Assembly (NCBI RefSeq): GCF_002939475.1
Contig: NZ_PKFQ01000001.1
Location: 1,984,001-2,048,000 of the forward strand
Origin: Streptomyces cinnamoneus
Lineage (GTDB): Bacteria > Actinomycetota > Actinomycetes > Streptomycetales > Streptomycetaceae
Direction of reading: 5' to 3'
DNA length: 64,000 bases
Positions 59,414 to 64,000 of the stretch are shown here, piece by piece. The position numbers were made by a program, and so were the translations under genes. Position 1 is the stretch's first letter, and the number at the start of each line of letters is the position of its first letter. Below the pieces are notes generated by a model. The model saw nothing but the letters and a program-made list of their open reading frames with translations, was not told where the DNA came from and made no database searches.

Positions 59414-59656
59414 TCACCCCTGGGACGCCCCGGCGGTGGGGGCGTCGCGCCGTCCCCGCACGACCAGCCCCGCCAGCAGCCGCTCCGTCGCCTCCGCCAC
59501 CGCGTCCACCGCCTCGTCGAAGACCTCGCGGTTGTGCGCGGCCGGGGCGTGGAAGCCCGAGACCTTGCGGACGTACTGCAACGCCGCCGCCCGGATGTCG
59601 TCCTCCCCCGGCTCGGGGGTGACCGGGGGCCTAAGCGTCTTGATGCTGCGGCACAT
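59414..59656 (-). CDS. DUF2277 family protein
   Basis: 80 residues from ATG 59656, the usual family start (MCRSIKTLRPP). ALQYVRKVSGFHAPA is the conserved centre. Small cytosolic protein of unknown role. The start lies inside the 3' end of the MFS gene (26-bp overlap), so it is the second cistron of that unit. The protein ends with a short Gly/Ala tail. Confidence 0.85.
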   Translation of the reverse strand: MCRSIKTLRPPVTPEPGEDDIRAAALQYVRKVSGFHAPAAHNREVFDEAVDAVAEATERLLAGLVVRGRRDAPTAGASQG

Positions 59657-60839
59657 GCTCCCAGTGTGCACCCGCCACCACCCGCGAGCCCTCCTCCTCG
59701 CCGCGGTCCAGCAGTCCCGCCAGCAGCGCGACGCCCAGGCCCACGACCGCCAGCGCCGCGCCCACCAGCGTGGGGGACGTCCAGCCCCAGCCCGCCGCGA
59801 TGGCCGCGCCGCCCAGCCAGGCGCCGCCGGCGTTGGCGAGGTTGAACGCCGAGTGGTTGGAGGCCGCGGCCAGCGTGGGGGCCTGGCGGGCCCCCAGCAT
59901 CACCAGCATCTGCAGCGGCGTCGTCGTCATGAAGCCGACCGCGCCGAGCAGCACCACCGTCACCAGCGCCGCCCACTTCACGTGCACCGTGAAGTCGAAG
60001 AGCACGAGCACCGCCGCCAGCGCCGCCAGCGAGCCGTACAGCGTGGGGCGCAGCGCCCGGTCGGTGAGGGGGCCCGCGGCGAGGGCGCCGAGGGTCATCC
60101 CGGTGCCGAAGAGGGCCAGCACCACGGTGACCGAGGTCTCGGAGAAGCCGGTGACCTCCGTGCTCATCGAGGCGAGGTAGCTGTAGACGGCGAAGACGCC
60201 CGCGAAGCCGAAGACGGCGGTGAGCAGGCCGAGCAGGACCTGCCGGCCGCCGAGGGCGCGCAGCTCCCGGGCCAGGCCGCCGTGCTCCTCGCGGGGCAGC
60301 TGCGGGACGAGGGCCGCGAGGGCGGCCATGGCCAGCAGGCCGATGCCCGTGACCACCAGGAACGTGGCGCGCCAGCCGAGGTGCTGGCCGAGCAGCGTGG
60401 CGGTGGGCACGCCGACGACGTTGGCGACGGTCAGACCGAGGAACATCGTGGCGACGGCCCGCGCCTGCCGGCCCTGGCTCACCAGCCGGGCCGCGACCAC
60501 CGAGCCGACGCCGAAGAACGCCCCGTGCGGCAGGCCGGCCAGGACCCGGGCCGCGACGAGCGGCCCGAAGGAGGGGGCCAGCGCGGAGGCCAGGTTGCCG
60601 ATCGTGAAGAGGCCCATGAGCAGGACGAGCATGCGCTTGCGCGGGATGCGCGCGCCCAGGGCCGTGAGCAGCGGGGCACCGACGACGACGCCGAGCGCGT
60701 AGGCCGAGACCAGGTATCCGGCCGTGGGGACGGAGGTGTGGAGGTCGTCGGCGACGTTGGGCAGGAGGCCCATCATCACGAACTCGGTCGTTCCGATGCC
60801 GAAGGCGGAGACCGCGAGGGCGAGCAGCGCCAGGGGCAT
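59631..60839 (-). CDS. MFS efflux transporter (DHA1, AraJ/PbuE-like)
   Basis: 402 residues from ATG 60839 with GAAAGG upstream. Twelve membrane helices. It begins LALAVSAFGIGTTEFVMMGL, the DHA1 signature, with motif A-like LGARIPRKRMLVLLMG and motif C-like GLPHGAFFGVGSV. Likely exports drugs or sugars; specificity unknown. It overlaps the DUF2277 start and lies behind the EEP gene on the same strand, 59 bp apart. Confidence 0.92.
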   Translation of the reverse strand: MPLALLALAVSAFGIGTTEFVMMGLLPNVADDLHTSVPTAGYLVSAYALGVVVGAPLLTALGARIPRKRMLVLLMGLFTIGNLASALAPSFGPLVAARVLAGLPHGAFFGVGSVVAARLVSQGRQARAVATMFLGLTVANVVGVPTATLLGQHLGWRATFLVVTGIGLLAMAALAALVPQLPREEHGGLARELRALGGRQVLLGLLTAVFGFAGVFAVYSYLASMSTEVTGFSETSVTVVLALFGTGMTLGALAAGPLTDRALRPTLYGSLAALAAVLVLFDFTVHVKWAALVTVVLLGAVGFMTTTPLQMLVMLGARQAPTLAAASNHSAFNLANAGGAWLGGAAIAAGWGWTSPTLVGAALAVVGLGVALLAGLLDRGEEEGSRVVAGAHWEHVPQHQDA

Positions 60840-60898
60840 GGGGGGCCTTTCGGGTGGAGGTGCGGTGGGGCAAGCCCTCCACCCTACGGGCCGCCCGG

Positions 60899-61942
60899 TC
60901 AGGTCTTCACACGAGCCGCCACCGGCAGGTGGTCGCTGTCCGTGGCGGGCAGCGTCCAGGCCGAGACGGGGTCCAGGCCGCGGACCATGATCTGGTCGAT
61001 GCGGGCCATCGGGAAGCCGGCCGGCCAGGTGAAGCCGAAGCCGTTGCCGGCCGCGCCCTGCGCCGAGCGGAGCTGGGAGGTGACGGGCGCGAGCGAGCGG
61101 TCGTTCATGGTGCCGTTGAGGTCGCCGAGGAGGACGACCTTCTTCACCGGCTCGTGGGAGATGGCCTGGCCGAGGGCCTCGGCGCTGTTGTCGCGCTGGC
61201 CGGCGGTGAAGCCGGCGTTGAACTTCACGCGCACCGACGGCAGGTGGGCGACGTACACGGCGACGGGGCCCTTGGGGGCGTGGACGGTGGCGCGCAGCGC
61301 CCGGGTCCAGCCCATCTTGATGTCGACGGGCCGGGCGTCGCTCAGCGGGTACCTGCTCCACACGCCGACGGTGCCCTGCACGGAGTGGTACCGGTACGTG
61401 CCGGCCATCGCCCGCTCGTAGCGGGAGGCGTCGCTGAGCTCCTCCAGGGCGACGACGTCCGCGCCCGAGGCGGCGACGGCCTTGGCGGTGGCGGCGGGGT
61501 CGGGGTTGCCGGCGTTGACGTTGTGGGTGGCCACCGTGAAGTCGCCGCCCTTGCCGGTCTTGTCGCTGAGCAGGCCGCCGAAGAGGTTGACCCAGGCGAC
61601 GGCGGGCAGCAGCAGGGCGATCAGGGCGGTCGCCGAGCGGCGCACCAGGGCCAGCACGAGCAACACCGGGACGAAGAGGCCCAGCCACGGCAGAAACGTC
61701 TCTGTGAGACTGCCGAGGTTGCCGACGCGGTTGGGGAGGTGGGTGTGCAGCAGCATCAGCAGGCCCAGCAGTGCCGCGAGCACGGCGAGGACGAGGCCCC
61801 GCCGCCACAGGCCGGGGCCCTTCCACTTCCCGAGCCACGCGCCGAGTCCCCGCCACCGACCCGGGAAGGTCGGGGCTCCGGATCCGGTCCGCTCCGGACC
61901 GGCTCCCTCACGGCCCGTCTCCTCCACATACGCCTGCGGCAT
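60899..61942 (-). CDS. Membrane-anchored endonuclease/exonuclease/phosphatase family protein
   Basis: 347 residues from ATG 61942. The N-terminal region has about three membrane helices (residues 45-125). The C-terminal EEP domain carries VATHNVNAGN, VVALEELSD (Glu), VYVAHLPSV, LLGDLNGTMND (Asp/Asn) and SDHLPVAARV (catalytic His). The domain should face outside the cell. It could be a phosphodiesterase or nuclease on extracellular substrates. The dyad at 61990-62015 lies just upstream. Confidence 0.87.
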   Translation of the reverse strand: MPQAYVEETGREGAGPERTGSGAPTFPGRWRGLGAWLGKWKGPGLWRRGLVLAVLAALLGLLMLLHTHLPNRVGNLGSLTETFLPWLGLFVPVLLVLALVRRSATALIALLLPAVAWVNLFGGLLSDKTGKGGDFTVATHNVNAGNPDPAATAKAVAASGADVVALEELSDASRYERAMAGTYRYHSVQGTVGVWSRYPLSDARPVDIKMGWTRALRATVHAPKGPVAVYVAHLPSVRVKFNAGFTAGQRDNSAEALGQAISHEPVKKVVLLGDLNGTMNDRSLAPVTSQLRSAQGAAGNGFGFTWPAGFPMARIDQIMVRGLDPVSAWTLPATDSDHLPVAARVKT

Positions 61943-61989
61943 CCGCTGTCCTCACTGCTTCGTCTGCTCCGCCCCCGCACCAGACGATA

Positions 61990-62015
61990 GGTGATCACGG
62001 AAGAAAGTGATCACC
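61990..62015. promoter_or_regulatory. Double GTGATCAC dyad upstream of the EEP gene
   Basis: GGTGATCAC (61990-61998) and GTGATCACC (62007-62015) form a 9-bp perfect dyad; each arm contains the self-palindrome GTGATCAC, 16 bp centre to centre. On the minus strand a TATCGT -10-like element (61989-61984) directly abuts it. A strong candidate operator for the gene at 61942; the regulator is unknown. Confidence 0.6.
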
Positions 62016-62217
62016 ACTGGGTACGGGGCTTACCGGACGCCCCTGGCGGGGGCGTCGGGGAGGAGGACGAGGCTCCGGCGGGCGCGGGTTCCTCCCGGGC
62101 GGCCGGGGCGGCCTGCTGTGACACAACGGGCACATTCCGCCCGGGCCGGGCACCGCCCCCGGCGCGGCCCCCCGGCGCGGGGTGCCCGACGGGCCGGCGC
62201 GGACTTCCCCGCGAGCG

Positions 62218-62895
62218 TCACGCAGGACCCGGCGCGTTCCCCCGCGACGGGCCCCCGCGCGCGGCCGTGCCCTCCTGCGGCCGTACGCCCTGGAGCACGG
62301 TGTCGACGATCTGCTCGGCCAGCCCGTCGGGCAGCTCCCGCCACTCGTGGAGCATGACCCGCGAAAGCATCGGGCTCACGAACAGGTCCGTGAGCAGCTC
62401 GGCGTCCAGGCCGGGGCGGATCTCGCCGGTGGCCGCGCCGCGCAGCAGCACGGCGTGGAAGGCCTGGCGGCGGGCCGCGACGACGGTGTCGTGGTACTCG
62501 CGCCAGAGCTTCGGCTGCGTCTGCACGTGGGCGATGACGGCCCGCATGACGGCGGACGAGCGCTTGGCCAGCACCCGGCGGCGCAGGAACTCCAGCAGGG
62601 CGACGAGGTCGTCGCGCACCGACGCCCCCGCGAGCTCGGGACAGGCGTCGTCCAGGGAGCGCAGCACGTCGAGCAGGAGCGCCTCCTTGTCCGCCCAGCG
62701 GCGGTAGACGGTGGCCTTGCCGACGCCCGCCTCGCGGGCTATCCGCTCCATGGACAGCTCGCCCACGGTGACGCCCTCCTCGAGCAGCCGCAGCACGGTC
62801 TCGACGACGGTGGTGTCCACGGCGGCGCTGCGCGGCCGGCCGCGCCGCTCCGCGGGCCGCCCGCCGGGGGCGGCCCCGGTCCCGGTGCCGCTCAC
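62218..62895 (-). CDS. TetR-family transcriptional regulator
   Basis: 225 residues from GTG 62895, overlapping the stop of the efflux gene (GTGA). N-terminal [48 protein letters not shown]. The C-terminal ligand domain is the TetR_C type ([21 protein letters not shown]). It probably controls the efflux gene it is coupled to, responding to that pump's substrate. The short unstructured N-terminal tail is Gly/Pro/Arg-rich. Confidence 0.92.
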   Translation of the reverse strand: MSGTGTGAAPGGRPAERRGRPRSAAVDTTVVETVLRLLEEGVTVGELSMERIAREAGVGKATVYRRWADKEALLLDVLRSLDDACPELAGASVRDDLVALLEFLRRRVLAKRSSAVMRAVIAHVQTQPKLWREYHDTVVAARRQAFHAVLLRGAATGEIRPGLDAELLTDLFVSPMLSRVMLHEWRELPDGLAEQIVDTVLQGVRPQEGTAARGGPSRGNAPGPA

Positions 62896-64000
62896 TTGCC
62901 CGCCCCCGCTGCGGGTTCCCGCTCGGCGCCCGGCCGGGCCGGGCCCGCTCCCTTCGCCGTCGCGCCCCTGCCCGGCAGGAAGAGCCCGACGACCAGGGCG
63001 CCCAGCACGGCCATGCCGGAGGCGCCGAGGACGGTGACGTGCATGGCGTGGACGAAGGCGTCCTGGGCCGGCCCGACGAGGTCCTTGCCCGCCGGTCCGA
63101 GCCGGTCGGCGACGGACAGGGTGGCCTCGATGGACTCGCCCGCGGCGTGCCGGGCCTCGTCGGGCAGGCCGGGGACGGCGTCGATCCTGTCGGAGATGCC
63201 GTCGCGGTAGGTGGTGGAGAGCACGGAGCCGAGCACGGCGACGCCCAGCGCGCCGCCGACCTGCCGGAAGGTGTTGTTCACGGCGGACCCGGAACCGGCC
63301 TTCTCCCGCGGCAGCGACTGCATGATCGAGACGGTGGCGGGCGGCATGATGTGCGCCATCGCGGCGCCCTGGAAGAAGAACAGCACCTCCAGCACCCAGA
63401 TCGGGGTGTCCCGGCCGAGCAGGCCCAGGCCGGCCATGGTGGTGGCGATCAGCAACATGCCGCACGTGCACACGGCGCGGGCGCCGAAGCGCTCGACGAC
63501 GAGCCGGGCGCGGGGCGCGAAGAACATCTGGGAGGCGGCGACCGGCAGCATCAGCATGCCGCTCTGCAGGGGGGTGTAGCCGCGCACGCTCTGGGTGTAG
63601 AAGACGATGAAGAAGGTCACGCCCATGAGCGCGAAGAAGACCAGCGCGATGGAGGTGACGGCCGCGGAGAAGGCGGGGTTGCGGAAGTAGCGCACGTCGA
63701 GCGAGGGGTGGTCGCTGCGCCGCTCGTGCACGACGAACAGGGTCAGCACCAGCAGGCCGCCGCCGACGGTGCCGTAGACCTCGGGGTCGGTGAAGTCGGC
63801 GAGCTGGCCGCCCTTGATGATGCCGTAGACCAGCAGGACGAGGCCGACGACGGAGAGCACCACGCCGAAGGGGTCGAGGCGGCCGGGCCGGGGGTCCCGG
63901 GAGTCGGGGATGAGGATCACCATGGCGGTCACGGCGGTGATCACGACGGGCACGTTGACGAGGAAGACCGAGCCCCACCAGAAGTGCTCCAGCAGGACGC
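62892..64000 (-). CDS. DHA2-family MFS efflux pump (EmrB/QacA), 3' part
   Basis: About 369 residues visible; the gene starts beyond the right edge. Helices 6-14 of a 14-helix drug:H+ antiporter are seen, including [20 protein letters not shown] (the family's WRWxFxxNVPIG-equivalent) and [21 protein letters not shown] long extracellular loop ([19 protein letters not shown]) separates the last two helices, as is common. The C-terminus is Ala/Gly/Pro-rich. Coupled to TetR by GTGA. Confidence 0.93.
   Translation of the reverse strand, partial: VLLEHFWWGSVFLVNVPVVITAVTAMVILIPDSRDPRPGRLDPFGVVLSVVGLVLLVYGIIKGGQLADFTDPEVYGTVGGGLLVLTLFVVHERRSDHPSLDVRYFRNPAFSAAVTSIALVFFALMGVTFFIVFYTQSVRGYTPLQSGMLMLPVAASQMFFAPRARLVVERFGARAVCTCGMLLIATTMAGLGLLGRDTPIWVLEVLFFFQGAAMAHIMPPATVSIMQSLPREKAGSGSAVNNTFRQVGGALGVAVLGSVLSTTYRDGISDRIDAVPGLPDEARHAAGESIEATLSVADRLGPAGKDLVGPAQDAFVHAMHVTVLGASGMAVLGALVVGLFLPGRGATAKGAGPARPGAEREPAAGAGK

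Overview
The window is a very GC-rich chromosomal stretch from a Streptomyces (or close relative). The signs are extreme GC3, many GTG/TTG starts, stop/start overlaps, leaderless-looking starts, and core genes in streptomycete company: sucB, lipB-lipA, glnA with a GlnR-type operator, glnE beside a glnA2-type gene, malEFG-aglA-malR and glutamine-dependent nadE. No rRNA, tRNA or CRISPR array was seen. The species is not identified.

Layout. 1-12.4 kb: end of sucB (lipoylated dehydrogenase E2), regulators (GntR, WYL, NsdA-like), two SDR-type proteins, a flavin oxidoreductase, lipB and lipA (which make the lipoyl cofactor used by the sucB product), and small membrane proteins. 12.4-14.1 kb: glnA with a tandem GlnR-like operator and the adenylylation tyrosine Y397.

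14.1-23.9 kb: an integrated actinomycete integrative and conjugative element (AICE) of about 9.8 kb. It carries int, xis, a RepSA-like initiator, small transfer proteins, an FtsK-type translocase and a SCO3933-like protein on the minus strand, with a KorSA-like GntR regulator and a HAD phosphatase divergent from them. A 13-bp direct repeat marks both ends. The left copy is the last codons and stop of glnA, so the element sits in the 3' end of a protein-coding gene rather than the usual tRNA gene. The hairpin that looks like glnA's own terminator now lies beyond the right end. The last 660 bp of the element are non-coding and rich in nested inverted repeats (candidate origin/transfer/attP region).

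23.9-34.9 kb: acyltransferase, ArsC-like protein, a DUF817 gene broken by an amber codon, a secreted sphingomyelinase followed by eight 11-bp tandem repeats, a Cys-Cys leader peptide before a winged-helix regulator, a two-component system with a cupin gene between kinase and regulator, a protein tyrosine phosphatase, and a large membrane-anchored protein of unknown function.

34.9-46.2 kb: alpha-glucan utilisation. Secreted pullulanase and alpha-amylase face malEFG (maltodextrin ABC importer), cytoplasmic alpha-glucosidase aglA and the LacI-family repressor malR, with MalR-like repeats between the amylase and malE. 46.2-51.6 kb: PAP2-like protein, glnE, a GGCT-like protein and a glnA2-type ligase, the latter three closely packed. 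51.6-64 kb: hydrolase, APC permease, nadE, secreted proteins including a trypsin-fold protein lacking the catalytic His and Ser, an MFS/DUF2277 pair, an EEP-family nuclease/phosphatase, and a TetR regulator overlapping a DHA2 efflux gene that runs off the window.
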